From positions 1 through 35,594 of the forward strand of contig JBCBNU010000026.1 of NCBI GenBank assembly GCA_039821645.1: DNA of 35,594 nucleotides, given 5' to 3'. This DNA comes from CALBPI01 sp039821645 (lineage in GTDB: Bacteria; Pseudomonadota; Gammaproteobacteria; Steroidobacterales; Woeseiaceae). A model generated the notes under the pieces. It had not been told where the DNA came from and searched no databases. It saw nothing but the letters and a program-made list of their open reading frames with translations. Of this stretch, positions 15,701-24,307 are shown one piece after another. The stretch's first letter is position 1, and the number at the start of each line of letters is the position of its first letter. A program made the translations under genes and the position numbers.

Positions 15701-16864
15701 TTAGGAAGTACGCTTTGCTCCCTGACCTGCCATCTGCGGAAGCTGGCGAGCAACCTTTGGGTGATCCGAAACATACCGCCGGCGCGGTGCCGTTGCGGAC
15801 AGCGCGACGGAAAGCCACGTGAGGCTCGGCACATGATCCGCAACGACTCTGAGTGTCATCATCAAAGGCACGGCAATTAGGGCGCCTACAATGCCCCAGA
15901 GCCAACCCCAAACGACGACAGAAAGAAAAACAATGATCGGACTGATCGACAGATGCCGGCCGAGGATCGTGGGTGTCATCACCTGCCCCTCTAGGAACGT
16001 GATTAATCCAAAGATACCCGGGACCGTGAGCGCCCGAGTCAAGTCGTCAAATGTCGCAAACCCGACTACGAAAAGAATACCGGCCGATGCAATCGGACCA
16101 ACATAGGGGGCGAAATTAAAAAGCGCGACCATTGCGCCCCACAGCATCGGGTTCGGCACACCGAGAGCCATCATGGCAGCAGCGACGACGACACCCAGAC
16201 TCGCGTTGATGAGCGCTACCGTAAGCAAATAGGTGGAGAGCCTGTTCTGGATCGTTGTCGCGATACGATAGATGCGACGCCTTGACGCGATGTCGTCCCC
16301 GATCATCAACAAGCGCCGCCGCCATTCGTAGTTCGACCCTAGCGCGAACAACGTGAGTATTGACACGATCGCAACCGAGGAAAGAAAGGACGGCAGACTT
16401 CCGAGCATGACTTCGATCATTCCTGGAGCTTGAACAACGACTTTCTGAGTGTCTGACGGAACCTCGCCAGTCGCGATCTGGTCTACCTCAGCCGCGAACT
16501 TCGACAATGAATCCAACTCGCTGCGCTCTTGGTCGAGAAGCGAGCGGAAGTCTTCGACGCTTCGCGGCGCCTCAGATATCCATCGCTCCGCGGGATCCGA
16601 CAATGCCAAAATTGTGACTAGAACAGTCAGAAGGGTGCATGCCAGAACTCCTACCGAAGCTAATGGCGCAGGTACCCCCAAGCGGACGAGCCGGCACACG
16701 ATCGGACTCAATAGCATCGTCAGAAGCGCGGCCAGAGCGACTGGAATCAGGATATCTGCAGCGAAGACCACAGCCGTTAGTGCCGCAATCAGTAGCAAAG
16801 TATTCGATATCACGGTTACTTTGCGGGCGATAATGCGTTGAGCGGTTTTGTCTGGTGAGCGCAT
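15701..16864 (-). CDS. AI-2E transporter family (YdiK/PerM-like) membrane protein
   Basis: A 387-residue protein with about eight hydrophobic segments. The C-terminal half carries family landmarks: MALGVPNPMLWGAMVALFNFAPYVGPIAS, then LEGQVMTPTILGRHLSISPIIVFLSVVVWGWLWG and GALIAVPLMMTLRVVADH. The family includes AI-2 exporters and also sodium/proton antiporters active under osmotic or alkaline stress, so the name does not fix the substrate. It sits 36 bases after the yqjK-like gene and 34 before DUF1840 in the same run. Confidence 0.88.
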   Translation of the reverse strand: MRSPDKTAQRIIARKVTVISNTLLLIAALTAVVFAADILIPVALAALLTMLLSPIVCRLVRLGVPAPLASVGVLACTLLTVLVTILALSDPAERWISEAPRSVEDFRSLLDQERSELDSLSKFAAEVDQIATGEVPSDTQKVVVQAPGMIEVMLGSLPSFLSSVAIVSILTLFALGSNYEWRRRLLMIGDDIASRRRIYRIATTIQNRLSTYLLTVALINASLGVVVAAAMMALGVPNPMLWGAMVALFNFAPYVGPIASAGILFVVGFATFDDLTRALTVPGIFGLITFLEGQVMTPTILGRHLSISPIIVFLSVVVWGWLWGIVGALIAVPLMMTLRVVADHVPSLTWLSVALSATAPRRRYVSDHPKVARQLPQMAGQGAKRTS

Positions 16865-16900
16865 GTAAATTTTCGAAATCAGTTAGCGTCAGCGACCGGC

Positions 16901-17200
16901 TTATTCGCCCATCGGCGGGGTGCTGGCCTGAACGCCGCTGGTTGCCGTCAGACGCCAGACCATCAGGATGGCATTGACGAATCTCCTCAGGCGGCTTGCG
17001 CCGACGGTTCCAGCGCCATCGTCATCGCCCTCCAGGCTATACAGAGCTCCTGTTGAGAATGCGAGGAGCAAACTTGTTCCGGTAGCAAACCGTGACTGCT
17101 TCCAACGGTGCAAGCTGTCTTTGGCGGATTTCTGCTGTCGTGCCAGGCTCGCATGACGCTCTGAAAGGCGCACGAGTTTCCGCTTTGGGTTACTGAGCAC
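16901..17200 (-). CDS. YqjK-like small protein
   Basis: A 99-residue protein starting at a GTG that overlaps the last 11 bases of the yqjE-like gene. The basic N-terminal helix (KRKLVRLSERHASLARQQKSAKDSLHRW) is followed by one weak hydrophobic segment, FATGTSLLLAFSTGALYSL. YqjK of Escherichia coli is also a short basic protein encoded just after yqjD and yqjE. The name rests on position and size; the sequence likeness is only general. A longer frame upstream overlaps yqjE and is rejected. Confidence 0.65.
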   Translation of the reverse strand: MLSNPKRKLVRLSERHASLARQQKSAKDSLHRWKQSRFATGTSLLLAFSTGALYSLEGDDDGAGTVGASRLRRFVNAILMVWRLTATSGVQASTPPMGE

Positions 17201-17600
17201 TACTAGATTCCTCACCGGTGGGTTGCATGATCGCAGCTCGAGTCGTCTCAAAATTGACGTGGTCCAGCAGCTGACCCGCCTTACGCAACAGCAGCCAAGC
17301 GCCAATCACATGCACCGCGCTAGCGACTGCGAGCACCGACACCCACGAAGAACCGTTTCCGACGGCAACGACCATCAGACCCGTTACGGCAGCGCCCCAC
17401 CCTACAACTATGATCAGCGCGGCGATGACCGACAGAAAAATCGCGACAGCGATACTGCGTAGAGCGAGCGACGCCTCAGTTCCCACTAGATCAAGGAGGA
17501 TCGTCACCCGACCCGTGACTGCAACCCACCAATCGTGGATCGATGCCACAGGTCCGCCTTCCGGCCCCCGCGGTGATACCTCAGTGTGTTCGGCATTCAC
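17190..17600 (-). CDS. yqjE: Phage-holin-like membrane protein (YqjE/DUF1469)
   Basis: A 136-residue inner-membrane protein with two or three hydrophobic segments (ALRSIAVAIFLSVIAALIIVVGWGAAVTGLMVVAVG and VSVLAVASAVHVIGAWLLL), fitting the YqjE/holin superfamily III pattern. In Escherichia coli yqjE sits between yqjD and yqjK in an RpoS-controlled operon. The order is the same here. It starts 16 bases after the yqjD-like stop. Despite the family name there is no evidence of lysis function. Confidence 0.85.
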   Translation of the reverse strand: MNAEHTEVSPRGPEGGPVASIHDWWVAVTGRVTILLDLVGTEASLALRSIAVAIFLSVIAALIIVVGWGAAVTGLMVVAVGNGSSWVSVLAVASAVHVIGAWLLLRKAGQLLDHVNFETTRAAIMQPTGEESSSAQ

Positions 17601-17616
17601 AACGCGTCTCCAAGGT

Positions 17617-17943
17617 TTAGCTTCGGAAAAGCTTGGTCGTCAGAATTCCCGCCGCAAAAGCGACAGCCGCGGCGGTCAGCGGCTTTTCCCGTACGAAGCC
17701 TTCTGCCTGACGCAGAGCTTCGTCAAACCTCTCAGTTGCAGCCTGTTGCTTCCGCTCTAGGCTTTCACCAGTTTGGTCCGCTTTGTCACGCAGCTGTTGT
17801 TCCACATGTGCCAGGCGATCCGCCGCTTTGTCGATCAGTTCGTGAGCTCGTGTCGCCGCTTTGCCGACGGTTGACGTCTCCGCCGACGATTCGGTCAAAC
17901 GTTCTGCGCCATTCGGATGGTTCAATTCTGTCGTTGTGTGCAT
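17617..17943 (-). CDS. yqjD: YqjD/ElaB-type (DUF883) membrane-anchored stress protein
   Basis: 108 residues. A long amphipathic helix (HELIDKAADRLAHVEQQLRD onward) is followed by the conserved FVREKPLTAAAVAFAAGIL motif, a C-terminal membrane anchor typical of ElaB/YqjD. In Escherichia coli YqjD binds ribosomes and anchors them to the inner membrane in stationary phase. The ATG at 17943 has a strong AGGAGGA ribosome site; an upstream in-frame ATG at 18045 lies above the sigma-54 promoter and is unlikely. First gene of a probable run yqjD-yqjE-yqjK-AI-2E-DUF1840-cls. Confidence 0.9.
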   Translation of the reverse strand: MHTTTELNHPNGAERLTESSAETSTVGKAATRAHELIDKAADRLAHVEQQLRDKADQTGESLERKQQAATERFDEALRQAEGFVREKPLTAAAVAFAAGILTTKLFRS

Positions 17944-17995
17944 TTCTTCCTCCTGCAGTTGATATTCCGCGCGAGGCGCGCTTAGAGGAGGCAAT

Positions 17996-18011
17996 GCGAA
18001 TTGCGTGCCAA
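17996..18011 (-). promoter_or_regulatory. Sigma-54 promoter for the yqjDEK operon
   Basis: Minus-strand TTGGCACG-CAAT-TCGC. The -24 box is perfect and the -12 box has one change but keeps the essential GC. The transcript start is predicted near 17985, about 42 bases before the yqjD ATG. Confidence 0.82.
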
Positions 18012-18069
18012 CTCGTGAGACCCCGATCCCGATCCCAAGCGACACTTGATCACCGTAGAATTTTCGGCA

Positions 18070-18090
18070 AGTCGGAAAACTTTTCCGACT
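18070..18090. promoter_or_regulatory. Perfect 21-base palindrome, possible enhancer site or terminator
   Basis: Ten-base arms AGTCGGAAAA and TTTTCCGACT around one C. It is 85-105 bases upstream of the predicted yqjD transcript start, the usual range for an NtrC-type binding site. It also lies just past the stop of the CheB-CheR hybrid gene, so it could end that transcript, though no T-run follows. A related GTCCG/CGGAC repeat lies at 22151-22168. Confidence 0.5.
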
Positions 18091-18106
18091 AGAGATTAGC
18101 GAATGG

Positions 18107-21100
18107 TTAGCTCCGCTTGTGGTCGCCGATCAAAAACTGATCAATGACGCCAATTTCAACAGGCTTCACATAGTGCTGATCGAATCCTGCTTCGGTGGTC
18201 TTCTCAAAATCGGAAGCTTGACCAAAGCCGGACAGGGCAATAAGCAAGACATCACGGCCTGCGACCCGTCGGCGGATTTCTTTACCCACCTCAAGTCCAC
18301 TCATGCCAGGCAGATCGATGTCGAGCAGTACCGCGTCATAGTGACCTCCATCGAATTCATGGAGGCCCGCTTCACCGCTGGCCGCTTCTGTAATGGTGTG
18401 GCCGCGATTACCGAGTAAAAATGCTAGCGCGCGACGTCCGTCATCGTCATCGTCGACGAGCAGCACACGAAGGTGTCGCACTGCTGATTCCTTTTTTCGG
18501 GCGTTCCTGACGTTGCCAACATTGATTAGAGACTGATCAATTGAAGGCAGCCGAACCTCTACTTCAGACCCTTTGCCCAAGCCGTCACTACTCACCTTAA
18601 TGACCCCACCGTGACCTTCAACGATTGACTTAACCAGCGCCAGACCAAGGCCCATGGAACCGCTGCCATTCTTGGAAATTTGACCACGGTAAAACGGCTC
18701 AAACACCCGCTGCAGTGTCTCTTGATCCATGCCGATACCCTCATCGCTCACGGTGAGCACAACATGGTCGGCTTTGCGTTCGGTTCGACAGCGTACTTCG
18801 GTATCGCTATTAGAATATTTGATTGCGTTAGACAGTAGGTTCACCAAAAGTTGACGCAGACGAGCGCCGTCTCCGTTGACCGCCAATACGTCTTCGTCCA
18901 CCGCTGTTGTGATACGCACCGAGGAACGGGCTGCTTGTCTCTGAACCGCCGCTATCGCCTCTCGGACACAGTTCGAGAAATCAATAGGCTGGAGTAACAT
19001 TTCGATCCGATCCCGGCGCATGCGAGACGCATCCAGCATGTCCTCCAGCAGACTTGAGAGGTATTTCGCTTGGCGCGAGATGCTTTCGGCCGCCGCGTCG
19101 CGTTCGGACTGCGGCGCATCACTGAGCTGCAGTACCGTGGCTGAGCTCAACAGCGTCATAACCGGATTACGGATCTCATGACTGAGGAGCGCTACGAATT
19201 GCTCGCGTTGCGCGATCGTGTCTCGCAACTCCGCTTCGGCTTTTTTTTGCTGAGTCAGATCGTAGGCAATACTTGAGATGGCGACGGTTTGGCCCGAGGA
19301 GCTGAGTACAGGGAACACGGTAAGCAGCACGTCTTTGTGCTCTCCCGACTTCGTAAGGCGCGTCGTCTCAAGCGTAACGGCTGACTGCTTTTCGAGCACC
19401 GCGCGAGTACCGCTGATTCCCGCGTCGTCGCCGCGCCCAGGCAGCAATCTGTCAATCGACTGGCCGATAATCTCGTTGGTGGCGTAGCCGAAGAGCAACT
19501 CCGCACCTTGATTCCAGGATCGAATTCGACCCTCAATATCCCACGAGAAAATGGCATCTCTGGCCTGGTTAACCAGCTCGGCCAACTCGCGGTTTTGTTG
19601 TGTCTCCGCGTACAGCTCGCTGATGTCGACAAACAGCACGATACAACCATTATACGGCAGCGCAGAATCGACGCCCACGACCCGCATTAGGTGTACTGCT
19701 TTACCGTCGATTGCCACAGTGAACTCAGTCGTTCGACCACGCGTGAGTGCGGCATCCAGAGCCTCGTCGAGATCCTTAATATCTAACAAGCTGGAAAAAG
19801 TTTGGAAGCTCCGTCCAGTATCCTGGGGCTGGAGATCAAGAAGATCAGCTACGCGGTCAGTGAAGTGCACGATCGCCAGCTTGCCGTCAAGATAGATGGC
19901 GCCGGCATTCGTTTGCTCCAGGAGCATCTCTACTCGTCGATTGAGGCTTTCGACTTCGACTACGCGCTCCGCGTGCGCACTATTTGCCTCTCGCAGTCGC
20001 TGATTAACGCTTTGCAACTCAATGTTGTATGAATTGAGCTCATCGTTAGACGAAAGCAGCTCTTCGTTAGCGGCCTGCAACTCTTCGTTCGAAGTCTCAA
20101 GCTCTTCAATAGTGGCTTGCAGATCGTCCCGCGCCTCAAGCAGCTGACGCTCGAGCTGCTCCACGTAGTTGGCCTCCTCCGGGCCTGCTGCTAGCTGGCT
20201 CTCACGCATGTGTGGTCCGGATTGATCAACCCGTCGGAACTCGACGGAGAACAGGGACTGGTCACTGCCGGACCGATTCAGCCGGGATACCGACATGGTG
20301 TAGCGCACGCCGTTGTCGTCCTCCGACAAGCTGAGTCCGCTAACTGGCGTTGACTCGCCCATCTGCCTTGCCTGCGTCAGTGCGGTAATTACAGCACTAC
20401 GTGCCTTGTTAACGACAAGGTCCGGCAGATAAGTGGTGGTCTGACCTGCCGGTAACGTAAGCAATGTTTCGGCGCCGTTGAACGCGTGTTTCAACTCGAA
20501 TCGGGAGTCGATCACGAGTACTGGCGGGGCGTATTGCGCCATTACCAAATCGACGTATTCTGCGACATCCGATTGTCGACTTGTGGCCTCCGAGTCATCC
20601 ACGGCGTCTTTCGGCGCAATTCGATTCGTGTGTCTCCCCACCGGCAAATGGGCCCTTTTTTTTCGAAACAAACGATTGCGTGGGTCAATCACCTTGAACT
20701 CAGAGCTCATTGAGCCCACTGATTCACTTTTGCCCAGCAGCAAGAGTCCATTGGCCCGCAGCGCGAAATGCATGAGATTAAGGGCTTTCGACTGCGCTGC
20801 CCCGTTTAGGTAGATCAGTAAGTTCCTGCAACTGACCAGATCCATCTGACCTGGCGGCACGTCATTCAGCAGGTCAGCGCTCTCAAACGACACGCAAGCT
20901 GCTAGCTCGGGTCCGACCGACGCGTGTTCCCCCTCGACGGTGAAATAGCGCTCCACCAACTCAGGGCTCAGAGACGTGACGCTGGACGATGGGTAGACGC
21001 CCAGTCGAGCTTGTTCAAGACTACGGTCATTGACATCCGTCGCCGTCACCGTTGGCCACGCATCGATATCGTGACGGCGCGCCAAATCACGCAGCGTGAT

Positions 21101-22066
21101 CACGAGACTGAACGCTTCCTCGCCGGTGGCACAGCCAGGGACCCAGACACGCAAACCAGCAGCGAGTTTGTCCAGCGTATTCGAGAGCTCAGCGCTTAGA
21201 GCCTCGAATACCGCGGGATCACGGAAGAAGGAAGTCACTCCGATCAGCAAATCGAAATAAAGTCGATCCAGCGCTGCCTCGTCGCTCTCGATTAGTTCGA
21301 TGAACTCACTCAAAGTGTCGCAATTCTCCACTGCCCGACGTCGCTCCATTCGCCGGAGCAACGTACCGGGCTTGTAAGCGTCGAACGGCACGGTATAGCG
21401 TGCACCAAGGATCTCGAGCGCCTGCTGATCAAGCGATTGGGCTTCCGCGAGTGTGTCGACTGTTGACACCGGGCTCGGTGCCTCTACGCGGCTGCGTAAC
21501 CGTTGAACAAGTCGATCGACCGATCCGACTTCATGGACATCGCCGGTCTCAATGACGGAGATCGGCATACCATCGAAGGTCGCCTCGGCGGGTAGTTGAG
21601 CCATGATGTGACCGCCAGCCTGGAAAACGACTCGTGTACCTGCTGCACCGTCGTCACCTGTACCTGATAGAACAATGGCAGTCACCCGGTTGCCGTATTC
21701 GTGCGCGAGCGAGCGAAACATCTTGTCAATCGGCCGCTTCATCGCTTCATCGTTGTCGGTATCGGTTAACGCAAAGCGCCCATTGAGTACGATGGCATCC
21801 TTACCGGGCACACAGACGTAGACGATGCCGGGTCGCACTTGTGACTCATGCTGCATAAACTCCACGGTGAGGTCCGTGTGGCGCGCCAGCAGTCGCACGA
21901 GGCGACTTTCAAACTCCGAGGACATGTGCTGGATCACAATGAACGCGACTTTGGCCACGTCGCCGAGCTCGGAGAAAAAATGCTCGAGTGCCTCAAGTCC
22001 ACCTGCAGATGCCCCCAATGCACAGACGGGGAATAAGGTCTTGGCGTTTTCATGTGTTTTCGACAT
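18107..22066 (-). CDS. CheB-CheR-PAS hybrid histidine kinase with C-terminal receiver
   Basis: A 1319-residue multidomain signalling protein. CheB methylesterase spans residues 10-190, with the catalytic set in LGASAGGLEAL, VIQHMS and SGTGDDGAAG. CheR methyltransferase spans about 215-480 (SAM-binding WVPGCATGEEAFSL, then SCRNLLIYL). PAS-like segments flank a long coiled coil near 640-715 (ELETSNEELQAANEEL). A PAS domain with SWDIEGRIRSWNQGAELLFGY follows. The kinase core is near 960-1190, with phosphoacceptor His in LLSHEIRNPVM, N-box NLLSNAIKYS and DEGIGM. The receiver near 1195-1315 has LLVDDDDD, LLDIDLPG and KPVE. All catalytic residues look intact. No chemotaxis genes are nearby, so the esterase/transferase pair probably acts in sensing rather than motility. 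Confidence 0.95.
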   Translation of the reverse strand: MSKTHENAKTLFPVCALGASAGGLEALEHFFSELGDVAKVAFIVIQHMSSEFESRLVRLLARHTDLTVEFMQHESQVRPGIVYVCVPGKDAIVLNGRFALTDTDNDEAMKRPIDKMFRSLAHEYGNRVTAIVLSGTGDDGAAGTRVVFQAGGHIMAQLPAEATFDGMPISVIETGDVHEVGSVDRLVQRLRSRVEAPSPVSTVDTLAEAQSLDQQALEILGARYTVPFDAYKPGTLLRRMERRRAVENCDTLSEFIELIESDEAALDRLYFDLLIGVTSFFRDPAVFEALSAELSNTLDKLAAGLRVWVPGCATGEEAFSLVITLRDLARRHDIDAWPTVTATDVNDRSLEQARLGVYPSSSVTSLSPELVERYFTVEGEHASVGPELAACVSFESADLLNDVPPGQMDLVSCRNLLIYLNGAAQSKALNLMHFALRANGLLLLGKSESVGSMSSEFKVIDPRNRLFRKKRAHLPVGRHTNRIAPKDAVDDSEATSRQSDVAEYVDLVMAQYAPPVLVIDSRFELKHAFNGAETLLTLPAGQTTTYLPDLVVNKARSAVITALTQARQMGESTPVSGLSLSEDDNGVRYTMSVSRLNRSGSDQSLFSVEFRRVDQSGPHMRESQLAAGPEEANYVEQLERQLLEARDDLQATIEELETSNEELQAANEELLSSNDELNSYNIELQSVNQRLREANSAHAERVVEVESLNRRVEMLLEQTNAGAIYLDGKLAIVHFTDRVADLLDLQPQDTGRSFQTFSSLLDIKDLDEALDAALTRGRTTEFTVAIDGKAVHLMRVVGVDSALPYNGCIVLFVDISELYAETQQNRELAELVNQARDAIFSWDIEGRIRSWNQGAELLFGYATNEIIGQSIDRLLPGRGDDAGISGTRAVLEKQSAVTLETTRLTKSGEHKDVLLTVFPVLSSSGQTVAISSIAYDLTQQKKAEAELRDTIAQREQFVALLSHEIRNPVMTLLSSATVLQLSDAPQSERDAAAESISRQAKYLSSLLEDMLDASRMRRDRIEMLLQPIDFSNCVREAIAAVQRQAARSSVRITTAVDEDVLAVNGDGARLRQLLVNLLSNAIKYSNSDTEVRCRTERKADHVVLTVSDEGIGMDQETLQRVFEPFYRGQISKNGSGSMGLGLALVKSIVEGHGGVIKVSSDGLGKGSEVEVRLPSIDQSLINVGNVRNARKKESAVRHLRVLLVDDDDDGRRALAFLLGNRGHTITEAASGEAGLHEFDGGHYDAVLLDIDLPGMSGLEVGKEIRRRVAGRDVLLIALSGFGQASDFEKTTEAGFDQHYVKPVEIGVIDQFLIGDHKRS

Positions 22067-22150
22067 GCTGTCGTACCTTTCCCTTTTTTAGAGCGGCCAC
22101 GCACTGCTGGCCCGCCGTCAATCGATCAACTGGCGCTTCGTGCTTTTAAA

Positions 22151-22168
22151 GTCCGGCAAAAATCGGAC
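22151..22168. repeat. Inverted repeat in the gap between the two kinase genes
   Basis: GTCCG and CGGAC arms separated by 8 AT-rich bases; a third GTCCG begins at 22191. This 261-base divergent gap must hold the promoters of both kinases. No sigma-54 promoter is present in it. A regulator site is possible but unproven. Confidence 0.35.
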
Positions 22169-22327
22169 CATCGCAAGTGCGGTTTAAACAGTCCGCTCTT
22201 CCGGCCGTTTGCCCCGTAGCAGTTATGACTGGAGGATACGCTAGAGATCATCACATCAACCCATTAAGCTCATGCATTCGCAGCATCGAACGGCGCGAGT
22301 GTATGTCAAGCAAAAATCGATTGAGAC

Positions 22328-23608
22328 ATGGGTGAGCGCAGCGTAGCGTCGACTGCAGCCGAATATCTCGAGGACAACGCCAGCCAGCTGGTCGAGAAAT
22401 GGATCGGTTGGGTGCGATCTCGCGTCCCGACCGATACGGTCGCGGCGCTGGCGCAGCGTGCGCTTCGAAACCATATTCCTCCAGTGCTGGTGAGTCTCGC
22501 GCGTTATCTGGACAGTCCGATTGAGCTCGCGCGTAGCGAACTTCGCGGACATCTCAAGCTTCATGGCCAAATCCGGCGCGATCAAGGTTACTCGCTCGAG
22601 GAAGTGCTCGCCGAGTTTGACGGACTATCACATGTCGTCACTGAGGCAGTCGTACAGGGTTTGAGCGAGCGGATGCCTGGTGCGTCAGCTTCTGACGTGT
22701 TCGACCTAGCCAACCGACTGAGCATTGGGCTCCGCTCGATCAGCTACATCGCGATGGCAACCTATTCGCAGTCGGACCGTCAACGTTCGCATCAAATCGC
22801 AGCCAATCTTGAAGACTTGTCGCGAGCTATTACTCACGAGCTCAGAAACCCCCTCAATACGCTGGCGCTGGGAGTCCAAATCATTCGCGAGAATGTAGAC
22901 ACCAGTGAGATCGGCGACCATTTGGGCGCCATGGACAAAGCACTCAAACGCTGCCTGTACCTGATCGATACCATGAGAATTCTCACAGTCGCCGAGAATG
23001 CCCGCTCCGGCGATCAGATGGTGGATCTCGACGAGGCGATTCGCCGGGTCGTCAAAGAGTTCTCGCGGTCTGCGAGTGCTGCAAACGTGACAATTGAAGT
23101 CGAGGGAGACCTTCCCGAGCTGCGGGTTGAATCCGTGCTGCTCTACATCGTGTTGGCTAACGTGCTGTCGAACTCTATTAAATATCTGGATCCAGCGAAG
23201 GAAGAGTCTTGGGTTCATTTGTCCGCACGGTACGTAGATGAGAAGCATGATTCGGGCTTCTGCGAACTCACTATTGAGGACAACGGACTCGGAATTGCCG
23301 CAGAGTTTCTGCCTCGCGTAACGCAAAAAGGGTTTCGAGCGCATCCATCAGTCGCCCAAGGGACGGGTATTGGCTTGTACTTGGTTGAACAGTCTTTAGC
23401 AGCGCGAGGCGGCTCTTTAGAGGTCACCAGTGAAGAGGGTCAGGGCACCACGACAACGGTTCAACTTCGATGTTTGCATCCAGACGGCGCGCATCTCACT
23501 GCTGACCAATTTCGGGTAGAGCACCTCATAGGCGAAGCGATCTGGAACGAAGTCACCGACTACCCCAGTCTTGGAAAAGTTCAAACCTCAGGTGACGACG
23601 ACGCCTGA
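22328..23608 (+). CDS. Sensor histidine kinase with RsbR-like N-terminal domain
   Basis: A soluble 426-residue kinase. Residues 1-145 are helical and resemble the RsbRD/RsbR N-terminal sensor (AEYLEDNASQLVEKWIGWVRSR). The DHp helix carries His170 in ITHELRNPLNTLALG. The ATPase domain shows the N-box VLANVLSNSIKYLDP, the G1 box DNGLGIAAEF and the G2 box GTGIGLYLVEQS. There are no membrane segments, so the signal is cytoplasmic. It is divergent from the CheB-CheR hybrid kinase and lies one gene upstream of an NtrC-family regulator, so it is a candidate partner for it. The ATG start has only a weak ribosome site. Confidence 0.9.
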   Translation: MGERSVASTAAEYLEDNASQLVEKWIGWVRSRVPTDTVAALAQRALRNHIPPVLVSLARYLDSPIELARSELRGHLKLHGQIRRDQGYSLEEVLAEFDGLSHVVTEAVVQGLSERMPGASASDVFDLANRLSIGLRSISYIAMATYSQSDRQRSHQIAANLEDLSRAITHELRNPLNTLALGVQIIRENVDTSEIGDHLGAMDKALKRCLYLIDTMRILTVAENARSGDQMVDLDEAIRRVVKEFSRSASAANVTIEVEGDLPELRVESVLLYIVLANVLSNSIKYLDPAKEESWVHLSARYVDEKHDSGFCELTIEDNGLGIAAEFLPRVTQKGFRAHPSVAQGTGIGLYLVEQSLAARGGSLEVTSEEGQGTTTTVQLRCLHPDGAHLTADQFRVEHLIGEAIWNEVTDYPSLGKVQTSGDDDA

Positions 23609-23612
23609 ATCG

Positions 23613-23623
23613 GTAATCCCTAC
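23613..23623. promoter_or_regulatory. Candidate activator half-palindrome upstream of the lipoprotein promoter
   Basis: GTAATCCCTAC matches GTAA-N3-TTAC with one change, and is preceded by CG. It ends 64 bases before the sigma-54 -24 box. It is one of four such sites proposed as binding sites for the NtrC-type regulator. Confidence 0.35.
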
Positions 23624-23687
23624 GCCAACACGGCAACTTTGACGCTTCACTTGCGCTTCGCAGAACTCGCTAGGCGCTGCACAATGG

Positions 23688-23704
23688 TTGGCACGGTGCT
23701 TGCA
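23688..23704 (+). promoter_or_regulatory. Sigma-54 promoter for the repeat-rich lipoprotein, exact consensus
   Basis: TTGGCACG-GTGC-TTGCA, with no mismatch. The start is predicted near 23714, giving a leader of about 26 bases before the preferred GTG start. Confidence 0.9.
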
Positions 23705-23739
23705 GAATTTCCTGTGGAGTGGAGCCCATGGAGGACCCA

Positions 23740-24108
23740 GTGAAATTTAGAACGAATAAACTTTTGATTGCGGCTGTTGCGGGCGTCAGCGGACTCACAG
23801 CATGCGACGTCGAGCAAACCCGCGAGGGCGAGATGCCGACCGTTGATGTTGACTACGAGGAAGGTCAGCTTCCTGAGTACGAGGTCACAAAGACGCAAGA
23901 CGGTAAAATGCCGTCGATCAGCGTCGATGCAGATGCGGGACAGTTGCCGGCTTACGATATCGATACCGTAGATGTGAGCGTCGGTACCACAGAAACTAAA
24001 GTCAGTGTCCCGGACGTAGAAGTATCGATGGAAGAACGCACGGTTTCAGTACCGGATGTAGATATCGAGATGCCGGAAGATGACGAACCGAACGATTCCG
24101 GCAAATAG
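23740..24108 (+). CDS. Repeat-rich acidic lipoprotein, unknown family
   Basis: About 122 residues. The signal peptide MKFRTNKLLIAAVAGVSGLTAC ends in the lipobox LTAC followed by Asp, which in enterobacteria favours retention at the inner membrane. The mature part is very acidic and made of short repeats: EMPTVDVDYEEGQLPEYEV, then KMPSISVDADAGQLPAYDI, then VSVPDVEVSM and VSVPDVDIEM. It looks like a beta-rich or extended stalk. I do not recognise a named family. The GTG at 23740 has GGAGG 5 bases upstream; ATG at 23728 is possible. It has its own sigma-54 promoter and terminator, so it is a single-gene unit. Confidence 0.82.
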   Translation: MKFRTNKLLIAAVAGVSGLTACDVEQTREGEMPTVDVDYEEGQLPEYEVTKTQDGKMPSISVDADAGQLPAYDIDTVDVSVGTTETKVSVPDVEVSMEERTVSVPDVDIEMPEDDEPNDSGK

Positions 24109-24143
24109 AAGTTTGAATTCCTTCCGTAAACAGTGCTGAAGGA

Positions 24144-24160
24144 TCGGTAAGATTTACCGA
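24144..24160. promoter_or_regulatory. Candidate NtrC-type activator site (perfect palindrome)
   Basis: TCGGTAAGATTTACCGA has seven-base perfect arms around GAT. It lies about 150 bases upstream of the NtrC-family regulator start, a place where such a protein often autoregulates. Close variants lie upstream of sigma-54 promoters at 28619 and 30181. Confidence 0.5.
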
Positions 24161-24165
24161 AAAAT

Positions 24166-24203
24166 GGTTCTCCGCGACTGACTTTGTCGCGGGGACTTTT
24201 TTT
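24166..24203 (+). terminator. Rho-independent terminator after the lipoprotein gene
   Basis: The stem CCGCGAC/GTCGCGG, extended by G-U pairs and CC/GG, is followed by seven T. It separates the lipoprotein unit from the regulator gene. Confidence 0.85.
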
Positions 24204-24307
24204 ATGTCTAAAGCATCCGCGTATCGTAATCTCAACTTCTGTTAGACCTACTTCTGCGCCATACTCCAGTTTCCTTCTGCGCCGCATTAGGGTTATCGGA
24301 GCTTCGA

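Noticed and set aside
17190..17600. Prophage holin
   Set aside because: No other phage gene is nearby and the yqjD-yqjE-yqjK order explains the gene better.
18107..22066. Part of a chemotaxis operon
   Set aside because: CheB and CheR domains are fused to a kinase, and no cheA, cheW, cheY or receptor gene is in the window.
23740..24108. PEP-CTERM/PrsK-PrsR type exopolysaccharide system, another known sigma-54 regulator context
   Set aside because: The targets carry no PEP-CTERM sorting signal, and no epsilon-type polysaccharide or exosortase genes are present.
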